A DNA stretch of 15,096 bases from CAYGZL01 sp964354345 (lineage in GTDB: Bacteria; Chloroflexota; Anaerolineae; Anaerolineales; UBA4823), in the NCBI GenBank assembly GCA_964354345.1, contig CAYGZL010000145.1:1-15096 (forward strand), read 5' to 3'. The notes beneath the pieces were generated by a model, which was not told where the DNA came from, made no database searches, and saw only the letters and a list, made by a program, of their open reading frames with translations. Below, in pieces: positions 14,956-15,096 of this stretch (position 1 is its first letter; every line of letters begins with the position of its first letter). The position numbers were made by a program, and so were the translations under genes.

Positions 14956-15096
14956 ATGACTGCCAGCTTCCCGCTGATTGCCCCGCGAATTATCCCGCCC
15001 CTTGATCCGGATTTCCGCCCGGCGTCCCTGGCTAACCGTGCCTTCCGTCGGGAGGCGGCTGGGGAAGGCGTGCCGCTGGTGATCGGTCTGGAGCGT
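14956..15096 (+). CDS. Start of a gene running off the right edge, possibly ROK family
   Basis: Forty-seven codons are open from the ATG to the last base of the window. The visible part reads FPLIAPRIIPPLDPDFRP, then SLANRAFRREAAGEGVPLVIGLER. I recall similar openings in ROK-family (sugar kinase/regulator) proteins of Chloroflexota, but the diagnostic ATP-binding and zinc motifs would lie outside the window. An extended -10 box 8 bases upstream and the divergent arrangement with the GH1 gene support a real start. A ROK sugar kinase or regulator would suit a glycosidase locus, but that is inference only. Confidence 0.65.
   Translation, partial: MTASFPLIAPRIIPPLDPDFRPASLANRAFRREAAGEGVPLVIGLER

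Noticed and set aside
1..15096. CRISPR arrays, tRNA or rRNA genes, transposases, phage or defence genes.
   Set aside because: No regularly spaced repeats, cloverleaf sequence or recognisable mobile or defence protein was found on either strand.

Overview
The window looks like a chromosomal piece from a bacterium of the phylum Chloroflexota, most likely an Anaerolineae-type heterotroph. This is inferred from three things: a mevalonate-pathway cluster that mixes an archaeal-type HMG-CoA synthase, a thiolase-like protein and a DUF35 protein with a bacterial class II HMG-CoA reductase; a DosS/DevS-like GAF histidine kinase; and a set of cytoplasmic glycoside hydrolases with sugar oxidoreductases. 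I saw no tRNA, rRNA, CRISPR array, insertion sequence or phage gene. The gene density is ordinary and no gene-free stretch exceeds 200 bases.

Left part (1-2949). A cupin-like C-terminal fragment runs in from the left edge. A SpoU/TrmH-family RNA 2'-O-methyltransferase gene and a two-GAF histidine kinase gene follow, both on the minus strand.

Centre (2950-7301). A 192-base divergent region carries a perfect 19-bp palindrome. It leads into a plus-strand cluster: class II HMG-CoA reductase, archaeal-type HMG-CoA synthase, thiolase-superfamily protein and Zn-ribbon/OB-fold DUF35 protein. A strong intrinsic terminator closes it. The cluster should supply mevalonate for isoprenoids. The thiolase-like protein has lost the nucleophilic Cys (now Gly83), the HDAF His (now Tyr283) and the GHP His (now Asn333). 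It is therefore unlikely to make acetoacetyl-CoA by ordinary thiolase chemistry. This is the most notable observation in the window.

Right part (7385-15096). A large GH38/GH57-superfamily glycoside hydrolase with a C-terminal Fn3 domain lies on the minus strand, with a DMT-like membrane protein divergent from it across only 29 bases. A minus-strand run of a GH1 beta-glycosidase, an aldo/keto reductase and a zinc-type medium-chain dehydrogenase looks like a small carbohydrate-handling unit. The last two of these are 12 bases apart. A plus-strand gene, possibly ROK-family, starts divergently from the GH1 gene and runs off the right edge. Two plus-strand genes have TATAAT exactly 8 bases before the start codon and no ribosome-binding site, which suggests leaderless transcripts.
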